Shown here: piece after piece, positions 25,901 to 37,079 of the stretch
Numbering within the stretch: position 1 is the first letter of the stretch
How the letters are laid out: the number at the start of each line of letters is the position of its first letter
From: Daucus carota subsp. sativus
Lineage: Eukaryota; Streptophyta; Magnoliopsida; Apiales; Apiaceae
Direction: 5' to 3'
DNA length: 64,000 bases
NCBI RefSeq assembly: GCF_001625215.2
Contig: NC_030385.2
Location: forward strand, 1,419,135-1,483,134
Made by a program: the position numbers and the translations under genes
Notes under the pieces: model-generated
Databases searched by the model: none
Seen by the model: the letters and a program-made list of their open reading frames with translations, nothing else
Told to the model about the DNA's origin: nothing

Positions 25901-28900
25901 CTTCACAATGACATACAAGAATTTGGAAGTCACAGAATTATTACATTAATTTTTGATGGGGGAACAAAATGTTACCTGTTGAGCAAAGGTGGCAGCCTCA
26001 ATTGCAGCAGCAGCAAGACTGCTGGACTGTGAAGGTCCTGATCCTGGTCCAATTATGCTCTTTGCATATGCTACTCGGAGGATCTGGCCATTTTTCTCTA
26101 AAGTTGTTCCACTAGTGGCTTCAAGAGCTTTAGTAGCATCATCAACCTTGAACAAAAGATATTGTCAGTTTTGCTCACTATCAGCGAAAGCAAAAAACTA
26201 AAAAACAAATCCTGAGATTAGAAATAATATAAACCAGTATAAAGAAATCAAGGGGAAATTACAGCAACGTATGCCCAAAACAGAATGTTAGAACAGAAAC
26301 CATTCATGGTAATAGGTCAAGATTAACAAAAAAAAACAACTCTCTAATACAAAGCAAAATGCAATATAATATCTCTGTAGCTTAGTTGTGCCTATAATGT
26401 TAAGAATCATAATTTAAGGCACCTTCATTCTATGTTACTCAGATTTGGTACCTATTGTTGCACATAAATTATCTGACTGCCAGACACGAAATTTCGGAAA
26501 AGGGGGGATGCAGAGACTCTATCCCAAGTTAGACAGGGTATGGGGGACACAGCAAAATTTATAAATGAACAGTATATTACTTCAATTTTGCAGCAAACAT
26601 TTACCAGAAAAGTCAAATGAAACACAACATTGAAAAACTTTGCAAATCAGGTTTCTACTCTACTTTTTTGTCCATCCTTCTTCCATCTTTTTTTGTGAGT
26701 AATGTCACTTTACAAAAATATTAGAGACTCTACCACACATTTGCCTCGATTAAGACTATTTCAGTTAGTCCAAGTTAAGCATTTCAGACCAAGGATCTCA
26801 AACGTAATAAGAAGACCTGTGTGGGTGGACATGGGTATGGCAGTTAAAACCAAAGAGTCGTTTGTCTTCACGGTCATGATCCATAAACTACAAATTTTCA
26901 CAAGAATGCATGGACAGTACAAAAAACAGAATGCTTGGCAAGTGAACATACCGAATGAAAATGAACAAACGCATATCCCTTTGATACATGAGTAAATTTG
27001 TCTCTGACAAGCCGAAGATCCTGAGATTTCAAATCTGAGTACATATTTGCATACATGAGAAAAGGGATGGCAGCATTATTGTGTGCCAAAATATTTTTAC
27101 CTTGATTGGAGCATGTTTTGAAAATTCATATCGAAGCATATCTTCATCAGCATTTTCATCCAATCCGCGAACAACAAGAACATGAGTAGGACCTGACAAT
27201 TACCACCTCATGAAACTGCTTCATAAATGCTTCTATTATCCAATGTGAAACCACACCAAAAACTAACCTGTATCTCCTCTCCTACCAAGGGGAGCATGAT
27301 TCGATGAATTCATATCTGCTGGAGGAGCATCGTCTGTTCTTGCTTCATTACACTTGTATTACAAATAAAAAATTAGTTATTCATTATAAAGATGTCCCAC
27401 TAAAGCTTTCAAGGTGAACAGGATGAGCTTATAGTATACAGGAAGAATATGATATAGTAATGAAGTAAAACTAAGTATAACCACAAGCAGTGAGGAATGA
27501 CGAGTTTCCTATTTCAAATAAACACAAATTGATAAAAACCCTAACTAATATTTGCAAATGCAATATTTACTGTTCATCGAGCAAGTCATACTTTAACTCA
27601 AAGAACTAAGAAAAGTTCAAAACATTAGTAACAAATTACAAAGACTGTACATTCTAAACTAGAATAAGGGCAATATGCTTACCGAAGCATATGACCTAGC
27701 TTTTAAGCAATGAAAGATCAAAAATAGATACCGTTTATAAAAATATTGCATTCTAACTAATATATAAGATAGCAGATATGTTTCAGCAAAAAGTGGGTTA
27801 AGGGAAAGTTTAAGGCAAGAAGCTCCTAATGCTACTTGCATATTAGCAATCAAATAAGTAGCATGTCTCTGCCACCTCAATTCATCCTACTTTCGGGTTA
27901 AATATCACTTTGGTCACTGAAGTGAGCCCCATGTATCAATTCTTTCATCAATTTAAACGAGGTCTCATTTGTATCATTCTAGTAATAAGTAATGACACTC
28001 CCGTTAAGTTGACTTGTTGACCTAACAGAATTCTTAACGTTGCTGACTTGGCTCCCACCTGGCCAATGACTGTGGTTAAAGTGGCAGTCCAGTGTGCACA
28101 TACAACTTTTAATAGAAAATCAAAATAATTACAATTGCATGGGGTGAATAAAAGAGTTTTAAAGATATGATTTTGAAGAGTGAGGAGGGTTTGAATGGAG
28201 TGGTGGAAGGGAATGGTGATGGTGTCGGAAAAAGTTTTAAAGGATGTGGTCGCCGAGAGTGGGGAGAGTTTGAATGGAGGGGTGGAAAAGAATGGTGGTG
28301 TTGGAAAAGTTTCAAGGATGTGGTTGTAAAGGGTGGTGAGGGGTTGCCAAGGAATGTTGATGTCGGAACGGAAGGGGGTTTTGTAGAAGAAGAAGTGAGG
28401 GGATTTGGGTTCGGGGATGAAGGAGAATAGCATAGATAATATAGAAGTACCCTTTTATCAATTATTTTAAATATATTTTAATAATTCAAAATTAAGTATT
28501 TTATATTTAACTCTTAACATGATATTTTAGATAAAATTAAAATTTTCATATTTCCATATAAATTCAAAAAACACATATACATAATTATCAAAATATGATC
28601 AATATTAAGCGGTTTAACTTAAATAAGTTATTTTTTAATTGTCAGTGAAAAATAAAATAAAATATATATGTTTGGATGAATTTATTTACATTTATAATCT
28701 ATTAGGATATAAATAAATTAGTAATATAAATTAAAAATTAATTTTTAAAATAATTATATACTTTTCTACGAATTGAAATTTTGATGATAAAATTAAACTG
28801 GTAAGAAAATTAGCACTTTTAAGTTTTCATATTAAAATTTAAAAGTTAACTTATCGTAGCGATTGTGATTTAGAAAAACAGTAAATAATACGAGAATGGT

Positions 28901-31900
28901 CAGTTGTTCACCATGGAGCATGGAGTAGTTTCCATAACTTTGTTTACTATCCAAATTAAGTAATCATTTTCAAGTCTTCTGGAGGCTAAACTGGATGCTG
29001 CGTTATCAATCAATGTAAGTAAAGTACTGTTCGGTTAGATGTTTCTGGATTCTGCTTATTCTTCCTTTTGACTACCAGTTTCAGCCGCAAACATCTCAAG
29101 TATAAGTGCCAGATGGGAGCCAAGTCAGCACCGTTAAGATTTCTGTCAGGTCAGCAAGTCAATTTAACGGGAGTGTCATTACCTATTACTAGAATGGTAC
29201 AGATGAGACCTCGTTTAAATTGATGAAAGAATTGATACATGAAGCTCACTTCAGTGACCAAAGTGATATTTAACCCTCCTACTTTCTATCTAAAAGTAGT
29301 GTATTAAAAAGTCTAAACCACGACATAGACAGGGAATGACATGATGGTATCTATTAAATAAGTAAATAACAATTGAGTATCCTTGTTGAGAAGTAAAAAA
29401 GGGAAAGTGATGCTCCTATTTATACAATATGTAGAATGAAAAGTTGTCCAACAGTGATTATGTAATAAGGATTTTAGTAATATAAAAGAACATGAAATGA
29501 ACCTGAAAGCAAGATGTCCGCCGCGCAAAATTTACACAGCCACATATGGTGCACATCCAGTCTGACGGTACTGTGATACTTTTATGGTTTGCATGACCTG
29601 ATCTTGATGCGCTATCTGATCCGAAAGATGGTCCATTAGCCCCTCCAGTTGGCTTGCTACTGCAACAGAAGTTAAAATTTGCAATAAAAATACTTGCAAC
29701 TGTAGATGTCAAGATGAAGCTCTACAGGCAAGAATGCTGTAGAATTCTTTTGGCATGGAAGTATAATATTGAAAGAGAGTTCAAAAGGGTGTTTGTTGCC
29801 ATGTTTTATTAGACAGTAAGTACTTGTCTTCCAGAGAAAGTACCTGTTTTAGTGCTTTTTAAACAACACTAGTTCTAATTTTCTTATGATACGCAAATAT
29901 ACACCCTCTAACACAGTTGAAGGTAAGAAACCAGTATCTAGTAATTTACCAACTAGTCAGCAAATTGCAAGAAAGAAGAAGACAGAGAAACTGCAGTAGA
30001 TTAAATTTTCGAAAATGAAAATGTTCAGAAAATGATAAAGCAAACCCAATATCAGATCCGTAAGTAAAATTATGGAACTAGTCAAAGCAGGTTGGACAAT
30101 ATAGAGAAAATTAAAATATGGTTTTCCTTACAATACCGATCCTAGCTTTCAAATATTATACATATATGATGCACGAGGAACATCCTAAACATATTACAAG
30201 GATTTAAGGATATTAACCAGAGCACATAGCATAAACTATGTAGATAAAAAAAAAAAATCCTGTTCAACTGTTGCTACCAAATATGAGCATATCTTTTGTA
30301 CCTGTACTCAAAAAACAGCTTCCTGCCGTCCACAACAAGACCATCATTTCCAAGCCGATCCATCATTGTGCGTGCAGCACCCTGTTGTACAAGAAGAGGC
30401 ATCTATTATTTCTTTTCACAGAACAGAAAGTATGCAGCATTAATAGACAGAATTGTTACCAAGGACGGAAAATCTATAAAAGCAAATCCACGAGATGTGC
30501 CAGAATTTCTCTCTTTAATAACCCGAACATGGCGAAGGGGACCCCATTCAGCCTGACATTGAATATGATGAAAAGAAGTCACATCAAGCAACGGAAAGCA
30601 AATATATTAAACAGATGTTTAAGCTAAACTGCCAAAATCAAATGGATGCAGCAGAACTTACAAGGATCTGGTACAAATCTTCCTCAGTTGTCTTCTGTGA
30701 GAGACCTTTCACAACAACAGTAGCAGATGGAGCCTACAAAAGAACTTCCGTCATGCAAAATCCTGACACGACCGAAAGTGAGATAATATTGAATACGTGA
30801 AACTCAAAATAAAGAGTATGTAATACCACATAATTATAATCATGTTGTCGTTTCTCATCACGGTCCTTCTGTTTATCAGTCCTCTCATGTCGAGCATCAT
30901 CATAGCTATCTTCTCGATGACTACGACTGTAACTTCTACTTCGAGGAGACCTTGACCTTAATCGGTCATCATGTCCACGAGACCGAGAACGCTCATGCCC
31001 TCCGTATGGACTGGAATCTCTCTCCCTACTCAGAACACTTCTGTCGCGATCACGGTCACGAGAGGTGTGCCTTCTCCAGTTACTATCTCTTCTACTACCT
31101 CTATCATAATCAGAGTCATAACTATGCCGTCCATAGTCTCTTTCACGGCTATCTTCCCTGCTCTGACGAGATACGCGAGGTCTGTAATCATAATCATCCA
31201 GCGCATACTCTTCACGATCACGTCCCCTATATCTCCCAGACCTATCGATCCCTTGATCCCGGTAATTGTCTACGCCGCGATAACCTTCCCGCAATTTATC
31301 GTAATCCTGGAATGTGTCTATATCATTGTATTTGTCTGAATCATGAAAGGAATCCAGGTCTTGATATGAGTCAACATATGGCTTTTCATGCCGCCTAGAG
31401 TTCTTATCAATTGGATAGTCTTCCTCATAACTTCTCCCTCTTGTTTGTGTCCAGGCACCAACTGAAGATGGAGGTGGATAACTATCTCTCTCAAGTATAT
31501 CCCGGTGAAAGGAATTTCTTGGGTAGATGGTATCTCTAGGATATCTATCGTCAACATACCTCCTATCATCATAAGAACCCGCCCTGTAAAAGGAATATAA
31601 GACAAGGCCAAATAGGAGAACAAAAAGATGATAAACTAGTGTGTAAATAATATGGGACCCAATGCCTAATATGTGGAAGCACAGAGACATTTTTTATAAC
31701 AACATATTGTCTATAGAGAAGCAACTATTAATCTATAAAAAAGCTATAAGTAAGAATTTAACTAAGGGAACGGGAACCATATTAAGGCATACTTATAACC
31801 ACTATGATAGCCACGAGTTTCACTCACCGGAAGTTTGGATCATGTACTGCACCATAACCTTCCAAAGCCTGTGGATTCAAGAGAATAAGCTATGTCAGCA

Positions 31901-31993
31901 AGTAATAAGCATATTACAAGGTAGACAAATCGATTCCACAATTACGCTGTTATTTTCCCATCCTTGCTGACGACCGTAGCGACCATGATCCAT
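22980..31993 (-). CDS. SUA: SUPPRESSOR OF ABI3-5 / RBM5-RBM10-type splicing factor
   Basis: Fifteen coding exons in transcript order: 31993-31946, 31868-31828, 31583-30827, 30733-30662, 30552-30460, 30381-30302, 29659-29503, 27352-27268, 27192-27101, 27020-26952, 26146-25976, 25307-25118, 24919-23966, 23616-23429, 23159-22980. The product is about 1058 aa. Domain order: Arg/Ser/Asp-rich N-terminus beginning MDHGRYGRQQGWENNS (1-282); RRM1 (about 283-370); RanBP2 zinc finger with CTICGCVNF, split over exons 7-8; RRM2 (about 445-545); an aromatic OCRE repeat region (GYYYDASSGFYYDGNTG, LYYDGNNGIWYSY); a long Ser/Ala-rich linker; and a C-terminal G-patch (NMGWQEGLGLGKDGSG). This order is that of animal RBM5/RBM10 and Arabidopsis SUA, which controls ABI3 intron skipping as a spliceosome-associated factor in the nucleus. 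A leader intron likely ends at 32019. Intron 7 is long because of a Mutator-type insertion. Confidence 0.94.
27895..29276. mobile_element. Mutator-like non-autonomous element in SUA intron 7
   Basis: Long inverted repeats of about 175 bp begin GGGTTAAATATCACTTTGGT on the left and close with its near-complement on the right. TCCTACTTTC flanks both sides (27885-27894 and 29277-29286), a perfect 10-bp target duplication. The interior holds a G-rich, purine-biased block at 28160-28430 with imperfect repeats (GTTTGAATGGAGKGGTGGAA-type) and an AT-rich half. No transposase is seen. It lies in the SUA intron between the zinc-finger exons and should be removed by splicing. Confidence 0.85.
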
Positions 31994-32880
31994 TTTATCC
32001 TCCTCTATCCTGGGCGTCCTAAATTCAGGGGGGAGAACAATGATTTACCGAAGAACATGGCAGATGATACAGTCAGCAATGGCAAATAAAATAATGGAGG
32101 CCATGAGAGATCTCCGAAATGAACAATGCAGAAGAGAAGGAATTTTTGTGATTATCGAGTTCCAAACATTGCCAAAAAAAAGTGTGTGTTTTGCCAAAAC
32201 AAGGTGAGGACTGCAGACAACATATTGTACACAATTGGCACACACTCTTGCTCATAAATGGAACAGGGCTTGAAATTAAAGCAACAAGATATGATACACA
32301 AATGCACCATCAATAGACAAACAAAAACGCACCACAACGATCAGCCAAAGCGAGTCTCCAACAAATTCATCACCACAATCCACTTTTTTTACCCACGAAT
32401 CGAAAGCTAAAAACAACAAACACTGAGACACCCAACACTCCAAATTCCACAAAACACGAAAACTCTTCCACATAACCTACACACTAAACAACTACCACAA
32501 TTCATCAAACCCCGAAGCTCATTACAAACATCAACAAACAAGCTTATTAACCAATCAAACAGCTATTGGGCACACAAATCACACGAACAAATACAAAATC
32601 CCCAAATTAAAAAAAATCAAATTCAGTTTAAAATATTGAATTTTTAAGCAAATCAAAAGGGGAACAGCACACATAAATACATGAATTTGCAGGCAAATAC
32701 ATATAAAAGAGGCGTGCGAATAGATATTCAAACTAGGGTTCGGAGATGAAGACTGACCCGACCCGATTAGATCTGCACCGAGATTGATTGATGTGTTCGT
32801 GTCTTCACAGCAGTGGAATAGACTCAAACTATCCCCAAATTCCCAATACATGAAAGCTGAAAGCAATTGTGTTTATAACA
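31994..32880 (-). promoter_or_regulatory. SUA leader, predicted leader intron and TATA box
   Basis: On the minus strand the coding exon extends back to 32018, where AATTTAG|GACGCC is a good acceptor. A matching donor may lie near 32755 (GTCAGTC). TGTTATAAAC at 32871-32880 is a TATA-like box. The stretch between shows only low-complexity AT-rich sequence. The leader boundaries are inference. Confidence 0.45.
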
Positions 32881-33055
32881 TGCCACTAATGTATAGATTG
32901 TAGAGCTCGTGTTCAAATCTATTTATGATTTATACTAACCCTTTTACTTATCGATTAGAAAGAATTATTTTTCTTGTATTCAGAAATAAAAATTCAATTT
33001 TATGACCATCATAAAATGCTGTGTAAAACAACTAAAACGAGACTAAAAAGGAATA

Positions 33056-33302
33056 TGTTGTAATATACTAGCTTCTATATTGGAGAGCTGATGCTATAAT
33101 AATAAATAGAGCAGAAAGATAGCAGAGAGAATTCAAGAGCTGATGGATTTGTAATGCTCGGTGCATTTTCTTCATTCAGCTTGTATCCTATTTATAGCAA
33201 AGGAAAAGTAACAAGTAATAAATGCAATGCAGTAATTCTTCATGTCTATGCCATAGCTCAACTATTAGAACATTGACCACATGTCAATCACTATTTATAA
33301 CA
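33056..33302 (-). repeat. 3' LTR of the copia element
   Basis: This 247-bp repeat is the downstream copy for the minus-strand element. It matches 38126-38372 exactly. It contains TATTTATAGCAAAGG-type sequence that could serve as TATA signals in one orientation or the other. It lies about 180 bases from the putative SUA TATA box. Confidence 0.97.
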
Positions 33303-33311
33303 CTCCCCTTT
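33303..33311 (-). other. Polypurine tract of the copia element
   Basis: AAAGGGGAG on the minus strand sits directly against the 3' LTR, as expected for the plus-strand DNA primer site. Confidence 0.85.
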
Positions 33312-33429
33312 GATTGTCATGGTGGTGTGGATCATAGATTGCCTCATTAAAACCTTGTCAAAGAAAAACCCAGTGGGATAAAAACTTTAACGAAGGAAAA
33401 AGAGTACAATCTCCCCTTGGATGAAAACA

Positions 33430-36400
33430 TCAATCACTGAAGTTTTGCTGCAACAAATCCTTGAGTCGACGCATTCCAATGTTACGTCGCAGCTTTGCAA
33501 ATGTTGAATTCGGTAACGATTTTGTGAATAAGTCTGCAAGGTTGTCACATGATTGAATTTGTTGTACATCAATTTCACCATTCTTTTGAAGCTCATGAGT
33601 ATAAAAGAATTTTGGTGAAATGTGCTTCGTCCTGTCTCCTTTGATATATCCCTCTTTGAGTTGATCAATGCATGCAGTGTTATCCTCAAACATAATAGTA
33701 GGACTTCTCGTGATGTCCGATAATCCACACGATTCTTGAATATTCTTGATAATAGATCGCAACCAAACACATTCTCTACTGGCTTCGTGAATTGCAATTA
33801 GTTCTGAGTGATTTGTTGAGGTCGCCACTGTAGTTTGCTTTGTGGATTTCCAGGAAATGGCCGTACCGCAATATGTGAATACATATCCAGTTTGTGATTT
33901 GCCAAAATGAGGATCTGACAGATATCCAGCGTCTGCATATCCAATCAACTGAGATGTCGAATTTTCCGGAAAGAATAACCCGAAATCAATTGTTCCACGA
34001 AGATAACGAAATATATGCTTGATCCCATTCCAATGTCTGGCCATCGGAGCAGAGCTAAATCTAGCCAATAAATTCACAGCAAAGGCAATATCCGGCCTTG
34101 TATTATTCGCAAGATACATAAGTGCACCAATTGCTCCAAGATATGGGATTTCAGGACCAAGAACCTCTTCATCATCTTCTTGTGGTCGAAATGGATCTTT
34201 ATCTGGTTCTAAAGATCTTACCACCATTGGAGTAGTCAACGGATGAGATTTATCCATGTAAAATCTGTTCAAGACCTTTTCTGTATATGTAGATTGATGG
34301 AGGAAAATTCCTGATGACAAGTGCTCGACTTGTATACCAAGACAATACTTTGTCTTCCCAAGATCTTTCATTTCAAACTCTGTCTTTAGATATATGACAG
34401 CTTCATCAACCTCTGTAGTTGTTCCTACAAGATTTAAATCATCCACATATACAGCAATAATCACAAAGCCAAATTGTGATTTTTTGATAAAAACACATGG
34501 ACAGATTTGATTACTAATATACCCATTCTTTTGTAAATAACGACTAAGTCTGTTATACCACATACGACCAGATTGTTTCAATCCATACAATGATCGTTGA
34601 AGTTTAATGGAGTATATATGACGAGGTTTCTTGAACTCATCCATTTTTAATCCTTCTGGGATTTTCATAAAAATATCACTATCAAGTGATCCATATAGGT
34701 ATGCAGTAACAACGTCCATAAGACGTGTTTCCAATTTTTCTTTCGATGCCATACCTAATATAAAACGAAAAGTAATTCCATCCATTACTGGCGAGTATGT
34801 CTCATTATAATCAATGCCAGGCCTTTGAGAAAACCCTTGTGCAACAAGTCGGGCTTTATATCTCACAATTTCATTCTTTTCATTTCTTTTTCTTATGAAT
34901 ACCCATTTATTTCCAACAGGGTTCACACCGATTGGTGTTTGGACAACAGGTCCAAATACTTCTCTTTTGCGCAATGAATTTAATTCTGTTTGAATTGCGT
35001 CTTTCCATTTTAGCCAGTCTTTTCTTCGACGGCATTCATCCACACTTTGTGGTTCAGGATCAGAATTTATGTCGACATCCAATGCCGCTGAATACACAAA
35101 TACATCATCGATTATGGCTTTACTTCGATCCCATAATTTCATATCATGCACATAATTTATTGAAATTTCATGATTGTTTAATCCCGAATCTTCAGGGACG
35201 GGAATCTCTTCAGGAGATAATACCACTTCAGGGGTATTTGCTTCTTCTGGAGCATGTGCCACTTCAGGGGCAATTTTCTTTGTCTTTCTTTTTCTTGGTG
35301 CAACATCTTTTGCACCGACCGGTCTACCACGCTTCAGGCGTGGCTTTGAATCTGTAACCAATTCATTTGTACTTGATTTTTGAATTGGTATATCTACTCT
35401 AGCTGGAGTATTTACTGCAGGTATATGAGATTTTATTACATTTCTAGAATCGTTAAATGCGTCAGGCATTTGGTTTGCGATATTTTGCATATGGATGATT
35501 CTTTTAACTTCAATTTCGCATTGACCGGTACGTGGATCTAGAAAATGTAACCCCGATGCATTCCATGTTATGTCAGGAGTAATCTTATTCACATGTTTAT
35601 CTCCCCCTAAGGGAGGAAACAAAGATTCGTCAAAATGACAATCTGCGTATCGTGCAGTAAATAAGTCTCCAGTTAGTGGTTCAAGATATCTAATTATAGA
35701 TGTTGAATCAAAACCAACATAAATACCTATTCTTCTTTGAGCTCCCATCTTCGATCTCTGTGGTGGAGCAATCGGTACATATACAGCACTTCCGAAGATT
35801 TTGAAGTGAGAAATATTAGGGATTTGACCAAGTACCAACTGTAGTGGAGAATGTTGATTATAGGCAGTTGGTCTAATCCTAATAAGATTAGCAGCATGAA
35901 GTATTGCATGACCCCAAATAGATGTAGGTAATTTGGCTTTCAATAACAATGGTCTTGCAATAAGTTGAAGTCTTTTGATAAAGGACTCGGCTAACCCATT
36001 TTGTGTATGTACATGAGGAACTGGGTGCTCAACTGAAATTCCTATAGACATGCAATAGTCGACAAAGGTTGCAGATGTAAACTCGCCGGCATTATCTAAA
36101 CGAATTGACTTAATACAATGGTCTGGGAATTGAGCTCGCAACTTGATTATCTGGGCAAGTAATTTTGCAAAAGCATCATTACGAGTTGAGAGAAGACAAA
36201 CATGAGACCATCTAGTTGAGGCATCTATTAGTACCATGAAGTACCTAAATGGACCAGATGATGGGTGGATCGGTCCACATATGTCGCCCTGGATCCTTTC
36301 TAGAAAACTTGGACTTTCAAGCTTAACTTTAGTAGGAGATGGCTGGGTAATAAGTTTTCCTAAAGAACATGCTGAACATGGAAGGTCATTTTTAGAAAGA

Positions 36401-36933
36401 ACTTTAAGATCTCTAAGTGGATGTCCAGTAGAATTCTCTATAATACGACGCATCATAGAGACTCCCGGATGACCTAACCTTTCATGCCAAAGTGTAAATG
36501 ATTTTGGATCTATGAGTTTGGAAGCAATGACATTGTGTGACTCAATGGTTCTGATTTTCATCATATATAATCCTGAAGAAAGTGAGTGAAATTTTTCTAA
36601 GATTTTCTTGTTGCTAGAATTAGCAGAAGTAATAAGAAGATATTCTTTACCATCCTCAGAAGTGGTTTCGATGTGAAAATTGTTAAATCTGATATCCTTA
36701 AAACTAAGGAGATTTCTAGTGGACCTACTAGAAAATAATGCATTTGGAATATGTATGTGTGTACCATTAGGTAAGACGAAACTAGCTTTTCCAAAACCTT
36801 CGATTATATTAGATACGCCAGAAATCGTTCCAACTTGAGCTTCGGTTTTGGTTATATGGCTAAAGTATTTTCGATTCTGTAGAATCGTATGAGTTGTACC
36901 ACAATCAGCAATGCATATATCTTCGGAATCCAT
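33430..36933 (-). CDS. pol: Copia pol polyprotein (protease, integrase, RT, RNase H)
   Basis: An open frame of 1167 aa from the ATG at 36933; the frame stays open about 36 codons further upstream. Order of parts: aspartic protease with DCGTTHT near the start; GAG-pre-integrase zinc-binding HHCC region (LWHERLGHPG, CSACSLGK); integrase core with DICGP, LIDAST, IRLDNAGEF and NGLAES carrying the D, D and E residues; reverse transcriptase with KARLVAQGFSQRPGIDY and AVYVDDL; RNase H with YADAGY, TNHSELIA and EDNTACI; and the terminal DLFTKSLP block. No internal stop or frameshift is seen. Upstream, the frame differs from gag and the junction looks intron-like. Confidence 0.95.
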   Translation of the reverse strand: MDSEDICIADCGTTHTILQNRKYFSHITKTEAQVGTISGVSNIIEGFGKASFVLPNGTHIHIPNALFSSRSTRNLLSFKDIRFNNFHIETTSEDGKEYLLITSANSSNKKILEKFHSLSSGLYMMKIRTIESHNVIASKLIDPKSFTLWHERLGHPGVSMMRRIIENSTGHPLRDLKVLSKNDLPCSACSLGKLITQPSPTKVKLESPSFLERIQGDICGPIHPSSGPFRYFMVLIDASTRWSHVCLLSTRNDAFAKLLAQIIKLRAQFPDHCIKSIRLDNAGEFTSATFVDYCMSIGISVEHPVPHVHTQNGLAESFIKRLQLIARPLLLKAKLPTSIWGHAILHAANLIRIRPTAYNQHSPLQLVLGQIPNISHFKIFGSAVYVPIAPPQRSKMGAQRRIGIYVGFDSTSIIRYLEPLTGDLFTARYADCHFDESLFPPLGGDKHVNKITPDITWNASGLHFLDPRTGQCEIEVKRIIHMQNIANQMPDAFNDSRNVIKSHIPAVNTPARVDIPIQKSSTNELVTDSKPRLKRGRPVGAKDVAPRKRKTKKIAPEVAHAPEEANTPEVVLSPEEIPVPEDSGLNNHEISINYVHDMKLWDRSKAIIDDVFVYSAALDVDINSDPEPQSVDECRRRKDWLKWKDAIQTELNSLRKREVFGPVVQTPIGVNPVGNKWVFIRKRNEKNEIVRYKARLVAQGFSQRPGIDYNETYSPVMDGITFRFILGMASKEKLETRLMDVVTAYLYGSLDSDIFMKIPEGLKMDEFKKPRHIYSIKLQRSLYGLKQSGRMWYNRLSRYLQKNGYISNQICPCVFIKKSQFGFVIIAVYVDDLNLVGTTTEVDEAVIYLKTEFEMKDLGKTKYCLGIQVEHLSSGIFLHQSTYTEKVLNRFYMDKSHPLTTPMVVRSLEPDKDPFRPQEDDEEVLGPEIPYLGAIGALMYLANNTRPDIAFAVNLLARFSSAPMARHWNGIKHIFRYLRGTIDFGLFFPENSTSQLIGYADAGYLSDPHFGKSQTGYVFTYCGTAISWKSTKQTTVATSTNHSELIAIHEASRECVWLRSIIKNIQESCGLSDITRSPTIMFEDNTACIDQLKEGYIKGDRTKHISPKFFYTHELQKNGEIDVQQIQSCDNLADLFTKSLPNSTFAKLRRNIGMRRLKDLLQQNFSD

Positions 36934-37079
36934 TCTGTATATAATTAAGAAATATAATTTATTTAATAAGAACATATAACACATTACATAGTTCAAATAA
37001 AGCACACAGTACACACTAGTAACTATAGTAATTCGGACCATTAATGCTCATTCCTCCAGTTGCTAATAATTTTATGAAA
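36934..37079 (-). other. Gag-pol spacer with intron-like end
   Basis: Between the gag stop and the pol ATG are about 146 AT-rich bases ending TTAATTATATACAG just before AATGG, a good plant acceptor. Early in the spacer, GCAACTGGAGGAATGAGC, then ATTAATGGTCC, repeats a segment of the gag 3' end with several changes. Confidence 0.6.

Noticed and set aside
30952-31398. Plus-strand open frames opposite the SUA RS-rich exon
   Set aside because: They mirror the Arg/Ser/Asp-rich SUA exon 3, whose match to the family is clear.
34932-35383. Plus-strand open frames inside copia pol
   Set aside because: They are antisense shadows of the well-supported pol frame.
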